From: Streptomyces uncialis
GTDB lineage: Bacteria; Actinomycetota; Actinomycetes; Streptomycetales; Streptomycetaceae
NCBI RefSeq assembly: GCF_036250755.1
Contig: NZ_CP109583.1
Coordinates: forward strand, 6,301,501 to 6,365,500
DNA length: 64,000 bases
Direction of reading: 5' to 3'
Below are positions 35,050-43,703 of this stretch, piece after piece; position 1 is the stretch's first letter; each line of letters begins with the position of its first letter. Position numbers and translations under genes: made by a program. The notes below the pieces were generated by a model. It was not told the origin of the DNA. It did no database searches and was given only the letters and a program-made list of their open reading frames with translations.

Positions 35050-36069
35050 ATGTCGTTCATCGGCCGTGACATGGCTGTCGACCTCGGGACCGCCAACACG
35101 CTGGTGTACGTCAGAGGCAAGGGGATCGTGCTCAACGAGCCGTCCGTCGTCGCGATCAACACCAACACCGGTGGCATCCTCGCGGTCGGTTCCGAAGCGA
35201 AGAAGATGATCGGACGCACCCCCGGCAACATCGTGGCCGTGCGTCCCCTGAAGGACGGCGTGATCGCCGACTTCGAGATCACCGAGCGGATGCTCCGCTA
35301 CTTCATCCTCAAGATCCACAAGCGGCGCTATCTCGCGCGCCCCCGGGTCGTCGTCTGCGTCCCCTCGGGCATCACGGGAGTGGAGCGCCGCGCCGTCATC
35401 GAGGCGTCGTCGCAGGCCGGTGCCCGCCAGGTGCACATCATCGAGGAGCCCATGGCGGCCGCCATCGGCTCCGGGCTCCCCGTCCACGAGGCCACCGGCA
35501 ACATGGTCGTGGACATCGGCGGCGGCACGACCGAGGTCGCGGTCATCTCGCTGGGCGGAATCGTCACGGCGCAGTCGATCCGGGTCGCGGGCGACGAGCT
35601 GGACAACGCGATCATCCAGCACATCAAGAAGGAGTACAGCCTTCTGCTGGGCGAGCGCACCGCCGAACAGATCAAGATCACGATCGGCTCCGCGTACGAC
35701 CTCGACAACGACGAGCACACCGAGATCCGCGGCCGCGACCTGGTCTCCGGCCTGCCGAAGACCGTGGTCATCTCGGCCACCGAGGTCCGCAAGGCCATCG
35801 AGGAACCCGTCAACGCGATCGTCGACGCCGTCAAGACGACCCTCGACAAGTGCCCGCCGGAGCTGTCCGGCGACGTCATGGACCGGGGCATCGTGCTGAC
35901 CGGCGGCGGCGCCCTGCTGCGCGGCCTCGACGAGCGGCTGCGCCGCGAGACGGGCATGCCGATCCATATCGCCGAGAACCCGCTCGACTCCGTCGCCCTC
36001 GGCTCCGGGAAGTGCGTCGAGGAGTTCGAGGCGCTCCAGCAGGTGCTGGACGCCCAGCCGCGCCGATGA
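35050..36069 (+). CDS. mreB: Rod-shape determining protein MreB (actin-like)
   Basis: A 339-residue actin homologue that, in Streptomyces, scaffolds spore-wall synthesis. All actin motifs: phosphate 1 [12 protein letters not shown], connect 1 GIEEP-like [12 protein letters not shown], phosphate 2 [13 protein letters not shown], adenosine motif [16 protein letters not shown] 35050 ([10 protein letters not shown]) is preceded by GGGGAA four nt upstream; ATG 35038 would add MGNH. The gene runs towards mreC but with a 634-bp repeat-rich gap, so mreB may be transcribed apart from mreCD. Confidence 0.96.
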   Translation: MSFIGRDMAVDLGTANTLVYVRGKGIVLNEPSVVAINTNTGGILAVGSEAKKMIGRTPGNIVAVRPLKDGVIADFEITERMLRYFILKIHKRRYLARPRVVVCVPSGITGVERRAVIEASSQAGARQVHIIEEPMAAAIGSGLPVHEATGNMVVDIGGGTTEVAVISLGGIVTAQSIRVAGDELDNAIIQHIKKEYSLLLGERTAEQIKITIGSAYDLDNDEHTEIRGRDLVSGLPKTVVISATEVRKAIEEPVNAIVDAVKTTLDKCPPELSGDVMDRGIVLTGGGALLRGLDERLRRETGMPIHIAENPLDSVALGSGKCVEEFEALQQVLDAQPRR

Positions 36070-36304
36070 CGCCCGGGTTCCGCCGTGGACCCCGGGCCCC
36101 GGCCCCGATACCCCGGCGGACGCCCCGCCCGTGACCACCCCCGGGGGCCCCGGCCCCCGGCCCGGCGTCCACACCGCCGCTCCCGGCCACCGCGGCACCC
36201 GGCCGGCCGCCGGGCAGCGGATATCGGGTATCGGCACCGGGCGGGTGCCGACCGTACGGCCCGTCCGGCGGGACCGGGAACGTCAGCGGGACCGGACGTC
36301 AGCC

Positions 36305-36382
36305 GGACCGGCAACGGAAACGGGACCGGCAACGGAAGCGGGACCGGCAACGGAAGCGGGACCGGCAACGGAAGCGGGACCG
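36305..36382. repeat. 18-bp tandem repeat, four and a third units
   Basis: Unit GGACCGGCAACGGAAGCG at 36305, 36323, 36341 and 36359 (first has one change), then a partial copy. Being a multiple of three it keeps frame, but no frame is plausible protein. Confidence 0.92.
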
Positions 36383-36407
36383 GTATTCGAAATCGGGGCC
36401 AGGATCA

Positions 36408-36457
36408 GTACCGGTACCGGTACCGGTACCGGCACCGGTACCGGCACCGGCACCGGA
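36408..36457. repeat. GTACCG hexanucleotide tract
   Basis: About eight copies of a 6-bp unit (GTACCG or GCACCG), a simple sequence repeat next to the 18-bp array. Confidence 0.9.
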
Positions 36458-36549
36458 ACGCAGGCGCAGGCGCAACGACACCCACCGACATCCCCCACAG
36501 CCCCGGCCCCGATCCCCGGCCCGGCCCACATCCACAGCCCGCAGACACA

Positions 36550-36653
36550 CATAGCCACATAGCCACATAGCCACATAGCCACATAGCCACATAGCCACAT
36601 AGCCACATAGCCACATAGCCACATAGCCACATGGCTCCATAGCTCCATAGCTC
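36550..36653. repeat. 8-bp tandem repeat CATAGCCA, ten perfect units plus three variants
   Basis: Ten identical units CATAGCCA (36550-36629) followed by three units of form CATGGCTC/CATAGCTC. 50% GC against about 72% around it, and out of phase with translation. Ends 50 bp before mreC. Confidence 0.96.
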
Positions 36654-36703
36654 CACAGACAATCCCCACAGACATTCCGACGAGGAAGGCACGGCCGCCG
36701 CAC

Positions 36704-37660
36704 GTGAGGGACACACGAGAGAGCCGACTGCTCCTGGTGCTGCTGATCGTCATCGCGTTCGCGTTGATCACGGTCGACATCAGGGGCGGCGAGGACTCAC
36801 CGGTCGACGGCGCCCGCAGAGCCGCCGCAGCGGTACTCGGACCGGTGGAGAACGGCGTCTCCTCGGCGGTGGACCCCATCGGCAACGCCATCGGCGCCGT
36901 CCGCGACTCCGGGGAACGCCACGACCGGATCGCCGTACTGGAACGGGAGAACGCCGGGCTCAAGGCCCGGCTCGGCAGCGACGACCGCAACCGCAGCCGG
37001 GTCCGCCAGCTCGACGCGATGCTGAAGACGGCGGGCGCCGGACAGTACGGCATCAAGGCGGCCGAGGTCATCGGGATAGGAGCAGCGCAGGGCTTCTCCT
37101 GGACCGTCACCATCGACGCGGGCGCCAAGGACGGCCTCCGGCGCGACATGACCGTCCTCAACGGCGACGGCCTCGTCGGCCGGGTCACCACCGTCGGCCC
37201 CTCCACCGCCACGGTCCTGCTCGCCAACGACCCCGACTTCACCGTCGGCACCCGGATGGAGAAGACCGACGAACTCGGCTTCGCCTCCGGCGGCGGCGAC
37301 GGCCCGCTGCGCGTCCAGCTCCTCAACGGCAAGTCCAAGGTCAAGAAGGGCGACCGGCTCGTCACCTTCGGCTCGGAGGCCGACAAGCCGTTCGTCCCCG
37401 GGGTCCCCGTCGGCGTGGTCACCCGCGTCGACCCCTCCGGCGGCGACCTCACCCGCACCGTCTACGTGAAGCCCTACACCGGCTTCACCAAGCTGGACAT
37501 CGTCGGCGTCGTCGTCGAGGCACCGCGCGAGGACCCGCGTGACACCGTGCTGCCGCCCGCCGCCAAGCCGACCCCCACGCCCACCGTGACCGTCACCGTC
37601 ACCCCGTCCCCGCAGGCACCCGGCGAGCTCGCGCAGTCCGGTCAGCCGCAAGAGCAGTAG
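36704..37660 (+). CDS. mreC: Rod-shape determining protein MreC
   Basis: A 318-residue single-pass protein: membrane helix at about 9-27 (LLLVLLIVIAFALITV), periplasmic coiled coil (about 70-110), beta-rich MreC domain (about 115-270, with KVKKGDRLVTFG) and a Thr/Pro tail (PTPTPTVTVTVTP). It links MreB to PBP2 and RodA. GTG 36704 is supported by homologues (VRDTRESRLLLVLL); the nearest purine-rich site GAGGAAGG ends 14 nt upstream, longer than usual. Ten bp separate it from mreD. Confidence 0.94.
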   Translation: MRDTRESRLLLVLLIVIAFALITVDIRGGEDSPVDGARRAAAAVLGPVENGVSSAVDPIGNAIGAVRDSGERHDRIAVLERENAGLKARLGSDDRNRSRVRQLDAMLKTAGAGQYGIKAAEVIGIGAAQGFSWTVTIDAGAKDGLRRDMTVLNGDGLVGRVTTVGPSTATVLLANDPDFTVGTRMEKTDELGFASGGGDGPLRVQLLNGKSKVKKGDRLVTFGSEADKPFVPGVPVGVVTRVDPSGGDLTRTVYVKPYTGFTKLDIVGVVVEAPREDPRDTVLPPAAKPTPTPTVTVTVTPSPQAPGELAQSGQPQEQ

Positions 37661-37670
37661 GAGCTGGACC

Positions 37671-38345
37671 ATGCGCTTCAACCGGATGCTGCTCTCCGCC
37701 ACCCTGGTGGTGGTCGCCCTGGTCCTCCAGGTGAGCGTCCTCGCCCGGCTGCAACTGCCCGGCGCCGTCCCCGACCTGCTGCTGCTCACCGTCCTCGGCC
37801 TCGCCCTGGTCTACGGCCATGTCAGCGGCGCCCTGATCGGCTTCGGCGCGGGACTCCTCGCCGACCTCGCCCCGCCCGCCGACCACGCGGTCGGGCGGTA
37901 CGCGCTGGTCCTGTGCGTGATCGGCTACCTCGCGGGACTCGCCAAGCCGGAGAACGGCCGGCTGATGTCCGCCGTCGGACCCATGTTCGTCGTCGTCGGC
38001 TCCGCCATCGGCTCCACCCTGCTGTACGCGGGCGTCGGCGCCCTCGTCGGTGACACCGCCGCCCGCCATGTGGGACTCACCAGCCTGCTGTTCACCGCCG
38101 CGCTCTACGATCTGCTGCTCGCGCCGTTCACGGTGCCGTTCATCATGGCCCTCGCCAGACGTGCCGACAACGACCCGCTCGCGGAGACCAACGCCGCCGC
38201 CAAGAGCGATGTCTCGGCGGGCTGGCTGTCCTCCGGCACGGGCCTGCGGATCGGCAACCAGCGCGGCGGACTGCGGGTGAAGGCGGCGCGGGCCCGGGTG
38301 GCACGCGCGGGACGTATCAAGGTCAAGGGGGCCAAGCGACTGTGA
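37671..38345 (+). CDS. mreD: Rod-shape determining protein MreD
   Basis: A 224-residue membrane protein with about five helices between residues 5 and 165 and a basic C-terminal tail (KVKGAKRL). Part of the elongasome with MreB, MreC, PBP2 and RodA. GGAG lies before ATG 37671, and its stop overlaps the next GTG by 4 bp. Confidence 0.93.
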   Translation: MRFNRMLLSATLVVVALVLQVSVLARLQLPGAVPDLLLLTVLGLALVYGHVSGALIGFGAGLLADLAPPADHAVGRYALVLCVIGYLAGLAKPENGRLMSAVGPMFVVVGSAIGSTLLYAGVGALVGDTAARHVGLTSLLFTAALYDLLLAPFTVPFIMALARRADNDPLAETNAAAKSDVSAGWLSSGTGLRIGNQRGGLRVKAARARVARAGRIKVKGAKRL

Positions 38346-40516
38346 CGAACATTCCGGAGACCGGACGCACACCCCGGGTCCAGGTCCGGCTCGTCGTCAT
38401 CCAGGTACTGGTGGTGTCGCTGCTGCTCACCCTCGGCGGACGCCTCTGGTACCTCCAGATCCGCAACGGCGAGGAGTACGCCGAGGAAGCCTCCGGCAAC
38501 CACGTCCAGCAGGTCGTGCAGCCCGCCGTGCGCGGCTCCGTCCTCGACGCGCGCGGAGTGCCCCTCGCCGACAACGAGACCCGGCTCGTGGTCTCCGCGT
38601 CCCGCACCGACCTGATGAAGATGCCGGACGACGGCAAGGCGGCCCTCACCCGGCTCGCCGAGGTCCTCGGGATGAAGCCCAAGGAGGTCACCGACAAGGT
38701 CCGCCTCTGCGACGCCGAGACCAAGCAGCCCTGCTGGAACGGCTCCCCCTACCAGCCGATCCCGATCACCGACGAGGCCACCCCGAAGCAGGCCCTCCAG
38801 ATCCGGGAACGCTCCGAGGACTTCCCCGGCATCACCGCCGAACCCACCGCCGTCCGCCGCTACGCCGCGCCCGGCGACGCCAACACCGCCCAGGTGCTCG
38901 GCTATCTCTCCCCCGTCACCGACGCGGAGATCGAGAAGGCCAAGGACAGCGACTCGCCGTACCTGCGCTCCGACCAGGTCGGCCGCAGCGGACTGGAACG
39001 GCAGTACGACAAGGAACTGCGCGGCAAGGCCGGCATCACCCGCTACGAGGTCGACAACCTCGGCCGGGTCATCGGCGAGGCCAAGAGCGACAAGGCGGAA
39101 CCCGGCGCCAACGTCGTCACCAGCATCGACGCCCGCGTCCAGCGGGTCGCCGAGTACGAGCTGCAAGCGGCGCTCAAAGAGGCCCGCAAGGTCTACGACG
39201 ACAACACCAGCATGAACTACAAGGCCGACTCCGGCGCCATCGTCGTGATGGAGGCCAAGACCGGCCGGGTCGTCGCCATGGCGTCCAACCCCACATACGA
39301 CCCCAACGCCTGGGTCGGCGGTATCTCCGGCAAGGACTACGCCCGCCTCACCGGCAAGAACTCCAACTACCCGCTGCTCAACCGGGCCATCCAGGGCCAG
39401 GCAGCCCCCGGCTCCATCTTCAAGGTCGTCCCCGTCGCCGCCGCCGTCAACGCCGGATACGGCTTCGACGACAACTACGAGTGCTCCAGCTCGTACGCCA
39501 TCGGCGGCCAGGTCTTCAACAACTTCGAGTCCAAGGGATACGGCTCGATCGACCTCGGGCAGGCCCTGGAGGTCTCCTGCGACACCGTCTTCTACCGCCT
39601 CTCCCACGAGGAGTGGAAGCGCGACGGGGGCATCAAGCCCAAGAACAAGACCAACGACTGGTTCTACAAGACCGCCCACCAGTTCGGCCTCGGCAAGGAG
39701 ACCGGCATCGACCTCCCCAACGAGGTCACCGGCCGAATCCCCGACCGGCAGTGGAAGAAGGACTTCTGGAAGGCCAACAAGGACGCCTGGTGCAAGGCGG
39801 GCAAGAAGGGCGGCGACTTCATCCAGCAGCTCTCCTACGAGAACTGCCTCGAAGGCAACCTGATGCGCGCCGGTGACTCCGTCAACTACAGCATCGGCCA
39901 GGGCGACACCCTGGTGACCCCGATCCAGATGGCCGCCATCTACGGCGCCATCTCCAACGGCGGCACCCTCTACCACCCCAGCGTCGGCAAGGCGGTCATC
40001 AGCCCCGACGGCAAGCAGGTCCGCGAGATCGCGCCCCGCGCGGGCGCCAAGCTCCCCATGACCCGCAAGACCCGCGACGAGATAGACGGTGCCCTCGAAG
40101 GGGTCGCCACCCGCGGCACCGCCGCCTGGCGCTTCGGCGGCTGGCCCCAGGACAAGATCCCGATGCACGCCAAGACCGGCACCGCCGAGGTCCACGGCAA
40201 GCAGACCACCTCCTGGTTCGCGACCTACACCGACGAGTACGCCATCGTCATGACCATCGCCCAGGGCGGCACCGGCTCCGGCGCCTCCGCGCCCGCCGTC
40301 CGCAACGTCTTCAACGCGCTCTACGGAGTCAGCCCCGAAGGCAAGATCGACCCCAGGAAGGCCCTGCTGCCCCAGCCGCAGAAGAGCCTGCCGAGGATCG
40401 GCCGCGACGGCGCCATCGACTCCCCGAGGATCAGGCCCTACGACCCCCAGCCCGAGCCGTCCCCGAGCACCCAGGCGCTCGCCGGACCGCCCGCGACGAC
40501 CGGCAGGCGCGACTGA
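38342..40516 (+). CDS. mrdA: Penicillin-binding protein 2 (class B transpeptidase)
   Basis: A 724-residue elongation-type peptidoglycan transpeptidase. N-terminal membrane anchor (about 17-37), dimerization/pedestal domain (about 50-270), catalytic domain (about 280-680). Active-site motifs: SxxK in AAPGSIFKVV near 358, SxN (SVN) near 515, KTG in HAKTGTAEV near 610. The transpeptidase carries an insert with several cysteines (YECSSSY, EVSCDT, AWCKAG, ENCLEG), typical of Streptomyces. GTG 38342 overlaps mreD (GTGA), and its stop overlaps rodA (ATGA): translational coupling. Confidence 0.95.
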   Translation: MTNIPETGRTPRVQVRLVVIQVLVVSLLLTLGGRLWYLQIRNGEEYAEEASGNHVQQVVQPAVRGSVLDARGVPLADNETRLVVSASRTDLMKMPDDGKAALTRLAEVLGMKPKEVTDKVRLCDAETKQPCWNGSPYQPIPITDEATPKQALQIRERSEDFPGITAEPTAVRRYAAPGDANTAQVLGYLSPVTDAEIEKAKDSDSPYLRSDQVGRSGLERQYDKELRGKAGITRYEVDNLGRVIGEAKSDKAEPGANVVTSIDARVQRVAEYELQAALKEARKVYDDNTSMNYKADSGAIVVMEAKTGRVVAMASNPTYDPNAWVGGISGKDYARLTGKNSNYPLLNRAIQGQAAPGSIFKVVPVAAAVNAGYGFDDNYECSSSYAIGGQVFNNFESKGYGSIDLGQALEVSCDTVFYRLSHEEWKRDGGIKPKNKTNDWFYKTAHQFGLGKETGIDLPNEVTGRIPDRQWKKDFWKANKDAWCKAGKKGGDFIQQLSYENCLEGNLMRAGDSVNYSIGQGDTLVTPIQMAAIYGAISNGGTLYHPSVGKAVISPDGKQVREIAPRAGAKLPMTRKTRDEIDGALEGVATRGTAAWRFGGWPQDKIPMHAKTGTAEVHGKQTTSWFATYTDEYAIVMTIAQGGTGSGASAPAVRNVFNALYGVSPEGKIDPRKALLPQPQKSLPRIGRDGAIDSPRIRPYDPQPEPSPSTQALAGPPATTGRRD

Positions 40517-41715
40517 TGAGCGGCTCCCACGGCTTCTCCGTCTCCGGCTACGGCCCCGAACGCTCCTGGCTGTCCCGGGTCACCGCCCGGGACGGCCTGC
40601 TGCGCCGCCTCGACTGGCCGATACTGCTGTCGGCCCTCGCGCTCTCGCTGATCGGCGCCGTCCTCGTCTACTCCGCGACCCGCAACCGCACCGAGCTCAC
40701 CGGCGGCGACCCCTACAACTTCCTCTTCCGCCATCTGCTCAACACCGGTATCGGCATCGTCCTGATGATCGGCACCATCTGGCTCGGCCACCGCAATCTG
40801 CGCACCGCCGTGCCGATCCTCTACGGCGTCTCCGTCTTCCTCGTCCTGCTGGTGCTCACCCCGCTCGGCGCCACCATCAACGGCGCCCACGCCTGGATCG
40901 TCATCGGCGGCGGCTTCACCCTCCAGCCCTCCGAGTTCGTGAAGGTCACGATCATCCTGGGGATGGCGATGCTGCTCGCCGCCCGGGTCGACGCCGGTGA
41001 CCGGGCCCACCCCGGCCACCGGACCGTCGTCCAGGCCCTCGGTCTCGCCGTCATCCCGATAGTGATCGTCCTGCTGATGCCCGACCTCGGGTCGGTCATG
41101 GTGATGGCGATGATCGTGCTCGGGGTGCTGCTCGCCTCCGGCGCCTCCAACCGCTGGGTCTTCGGGCTGCTCGGCACCGGCGCGCTCGGCGCCATCGCGG
41201 TCTGGCAGCTCAACGTCCTCGACGAGTACCAGATCAACCGTTTCGCCGCCTTCGCCAACCCGGAGCTCGACCCGGCGGGCGTCGGCTACAACACCAACCA
41301 GGCCCGGATCGCCATCGGCTCCGGCGGACTCAGCGGGATGGGCCTGTTCAAGGGTTCCCAGACCACCGGCCAGTTCGTCCCCGAGCAGCAGACCGACTTC
41401 GTCTTCACCGTCGCCGGTGAGGAACTCGGCTTCGTCGGCGCCGGACTGATCCTCGTCCTGCTCGGCGTCCTGCTGTGGCGCGCCTGCCGGATCGCCCGCG
41501 AGACCACCGAGCTGTACGGCACGATCGTCGCCGCCGGGATCATCGCCTGGTTCGCCTTCCAGTCGTTCGAGAACATCGGGATGACCCTCGGCATCATGCC
41601 CGTCGCGGGTCTGCCCCTGCCGTTCGTCTCCTACGGAGGGTCCGCGATGTTCGCGGTCTGGGTCGCCGTCGGACTCCTCCAGTCGATCCGGGTGCAACGG
41701 CCCCTGTCCGCCTGA
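40516..41715 (+). CDS. rodA: RodA-type SEDS peptidoglycan glycosyltransferase
   Basis: A 399-residue, 10-helix SEDS polymerase that extends glycan strands together with PBP2. Motifs: GAHAWIVIGGGFTLQPSEFVK, the catalytic Asp in MPDLGSVMVM, and LPFVSYGGSAMFAVWVAVGL near the end, which is common to FtsW/RodA/SpoVE. Downstream of its PBP2 partner, it is the elongation form rather than FtsW. Ends before two copies of an 18-bp repeat. Confidence 0.95.
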   Translation: MSGSHGFSVSGYGPERSWLSRVTARDGLLRRLDWPILLSALALSLIGAVLVYSATRNRTELTGGDPYNFLFRHLLNTGIGIVLMIGTIWLGHRNLRTAVPILYGVSVFLVLLVLTPLGATINGAHAWIVIGGGFTLQPSEFVKVTIILGMAMLLAARVDAGDRAHPGHRTVVQALGLAVIPIVIVLLMPDLGSVMVMAMIVLGVLLASGASNRWVFGLLGTGALGAIAVWQLNVLDEYQINRFAAFANPELDPAGVGYNTNQARIAIGSGGLSGMGLFKGSQTTGQFVPEQQTDFVFTVAGEELGFVGAGLILVLLGVLLWRACRIARETTELYGTIVAAGIIAWFAFQSFENIGMTLGIMPVAGLPLPFVSYGGSAMFAVWVAVGLLQSIRVQRPLSA

Positions 41716-41733
41716 CCGGTACGGGCCGCCTCA

Positions 41734-41769
41734 CCGGTACAGGGTGCCTGGCCGGTACAGGGTGCCTGG
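41734..41769. repeat. 18-bp direct repeat after rodA
   Basis: CCGGTACAGGGTGCCTGG at 41734-41751 and 41752-41769, exact, then a decayed third copy. Non-coding. Confidence 0.92.
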
Positions 41770-41961
41770 CCGGTACGGCGTGCGCGGGCGCGCGGCGGGG
41801 ACGGCCCCCCGTGCGGCAGCAGGCCCACGCATGCGCCAGGGGGAGTTCACGCGTGCGGCAGCCCGGCCACCGGGCTCCGCGAGGGTGGTCCACCGGCCAA
41901 TTCCGCACGACGACCGGCCGCGCACCCGACGCGAGGGCTGCCCCGGACGGATAAATCCGTC

Positions 41962-41967
41962 TACATT
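41962..41967 (+). promoter_or_regulatory. -10 hexamer of the CYTH-CHAD gene, leaderless placement
   Basis: TACATT ends 6 nt before the ATG at 41974, with no Shine-Dalgarno: same geometry as at valS and folC. Confidence 0.5.
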
Positions 41968-41973
41968 CGGTGC

Positions 41974-43641
41974 ATGGCGGACACAAAGCGTGAGATCGAG
42001 CGTAAGTACGAAGCCAGGGGCCGGGACACCGACGCGACGTCGCTGCCGGATCTGACCGCGGTCGGCGGTGTCTCGGCCCTCGTCCACCGCGGGGTCACCG
42101 AGCTGGACGCCGTCTACTACGACACCGCCGACCAGCGGCTCGCCGCCGCGTCGATCACCCTGCGCCGCCGCACCGGCGGCGACGACGCCGGATGGCATCT
42201 GAAGCTCCCGGTCGCCGACGGCGTGCGCGACGAGATCCGCGCCCCCCTGTCCGCCGGGGTGCCCCGGGCCCTCGTCGGCCTCGTGCGCTCCCGTATCCGG
42301 GACGCCCCGCTGCTGCCCGTGGTCCGGCTGCGCTCCCTGCGCGACGTCCACCACCTCGTCGACTCCGACGGGGCGCTGCTCGCCGAGCTCAGCGTCGACG
42401 TGGTCACCGCCGACCGGCTCTCCGGCGGCGACGGCAGCACCGGCTGGACCGAGATCGAGGTCGAGCTGGCGGACGACCAGGAGCCCGCGTTCCTCGACAA
42501 GGTCGAGAAGAAGCTGAAGAAGGGCGGACTGCGCCGCTCGAAGTCCGCCTCCAAACTGGCCCGCGCCCTCGCGGAGACCGCACCCGCACCCGTACCCGCA
42601 CCCGTGCCCGTAGCCGCGCCTGAGCCCGCCGCCGAGGCCGTACCGGTGTCCGATGCCGTGTCCGCCGAAGCCGGACCCGCGCCCGACGCCGTGGCCGCAC
42701 CCGGGGCCGCGCCCGTCTCCGCGCCCGGGGCCGGACCTGATCCCGTCGTGCCGCCCCACACCGCCGCCGCCCCCGTCCTCGCCTATATCACCGTGCAGCG
42801 GGACGCCCTCGTCACCCTCGACCCCGCCGTCCGCCGCGACGAGCACGACTCGGTGCACCGGATGCGGGTCGCCACCCGCCGGATGCGCAGCACCTTCCGC
42901 TCCTACGGCAAGGTCCTCGACCGCACCGTCACCGACCCCATCGCCGACGAGCTGAAGTGGCTCGCCGGGGAGCTCGGTGTCGACCGGGACGCCGAAGTGC
43001 TGACCGAGCGGCTCACCGGCCATCTCACCGGACTGCCCCGCACCCTCACCGCCGGACCCGTCCGCACCCGGCTGCGCACCTGGGCGCACGCCCGGCGCGG
43101 CGGCTCCCGCCGACGGCTGATCGCCGTACTGGACGGCAAGCGGTACCTCACCCTGCTGAACCGGATCGACGCCCTGCTCGCCGCCCCGCCGCTGCTGCCC
43201 GCCGCGCACCGGGACCCCGCCAAGGTGATCCACAAGGCCGCCGCCAAGGACTTCGGCAAGCTCTCCGCCTTGGTCGAGGACGCCCTCGCCCGGCCGCGCG
43301 GCCCCGAACGCGACCTCGCCATGCACGACGCCCGCAAGAAGGCCAAGCGGCTGCGCTACGCCGCCGAGGCCGCCCTGGACACCCTCGGCGCGCCCGCCAA
43401 GGACGCCGTACGCGGGGCGAAGGCCCTGCAAGGGCTGCTCGGCGAGCACCAGGACAGCGTGATGACCCGGGGCGCTCTGCGGGACATCGCCGCCCAGGCC
43501 CAGGGCGCCCGCGAGAGCTCCTTCACCTACGGTCTGGTGTACGGCCGCGAGGAGCACCTGGCGGCCGGGTACGAGGACGCGCTGCCCGAGGCGTGGGAGG
43601 AGGCCCAGCGGCGAACCCGGGAGATCCGCGGAACGCGCTAG
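41974..43641 (+). CDS. CYTH-CHAD domain protein (triphosphate tunnel / polyphosphate-binding)
   Basis: A 555-residue protein. CYTH domain at about 1-205: signature EIERKYEARG, alternating acidic and basic tunnel residues, and ending at KLARALAE. A Pro/Ala/Val linker (about 207-270) joins a CHAD domain (about 272-550) with several paired-histidine/arginine motifs such as DSVHRMRVATRRMRS and HDARKKAKRLRYAAE. CYTH domains hydrolyse or bind triphosphates; CHAD binds inorganic polyphosphate granules. Function as a polyphosphate-linked triphosphatase is inferred. Confidence 0.93.
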   Translation: MADTKREIERKYEARGRDTDATSLPDLTAVGGVSALVHRGVTELDAVYYDTADQRLAAASITLRRRTGGDDAGWHLKLPVADGVRDEIRAPLSAGVPRALVGLVRSRIRDAPLLPVVRLRSLRDVHHLVDSDGALLAELSVDVVTADRLSGGDGSTGWTEIEVELADDQEPAFLDKVEKKLKKGGLRRSKSASKLARALAETAPAPVPAPVPVAAPEPAAEAVPVSDAVSAEAGPAPDAVAAPGAAPVSAPGAGPDPVVPPHTAAAPVLAYITVQRDALVTLDPAVRRDEHDSVHRMRVATRRMRSTFRSYGKVLDRTVTDPIADELKWLAGELGVDRDAEVLTERLTGHLTGLPRTLTAGPVRTRLRTWAHARRGGSRRRLIAVLDGKRYLTLLNRIDALLAAPPLLPAAHRDPAKVIHKAAAKDFGKLSALVEDALARPRGPERDLAMHDARKKAKRLRYAAEAALDTLGAPAKDAVRGAKALQGLLGEHQDSVMTRGALRDIAAQAQGARESSFTYGLVYGREEHLAAGYEDALPEAWEEAQRRTREIRGTR

Positions 43642-43703
43642 GCTTGAGGGTCACCCGCCTCTTTCGCGGGATGTCCCCCGTTCAGCTCACGAGAGACACC
43701 ACG

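Larger units (their letters stand above)
36070..36703. other. mreB-mreC spacer with three tandem repeats
   Basis: 634 bp with no gene. It carries an 18-bp repeat (36305-36382), a GTACCG hexamer tract (36408-36457) and an 8-bp CATAGCCA array (36550-36653). The open frames covering it change frame-by-frame into periodic peptides and are artefacts. Confidence 0.85.

Noticed and set aside
36550..36653. Peptide-repeat gene from the CATAGCCA array
   Set aside because: 8-bp period shifts frame; the CGYVAMWL-like peptide is an artefact.
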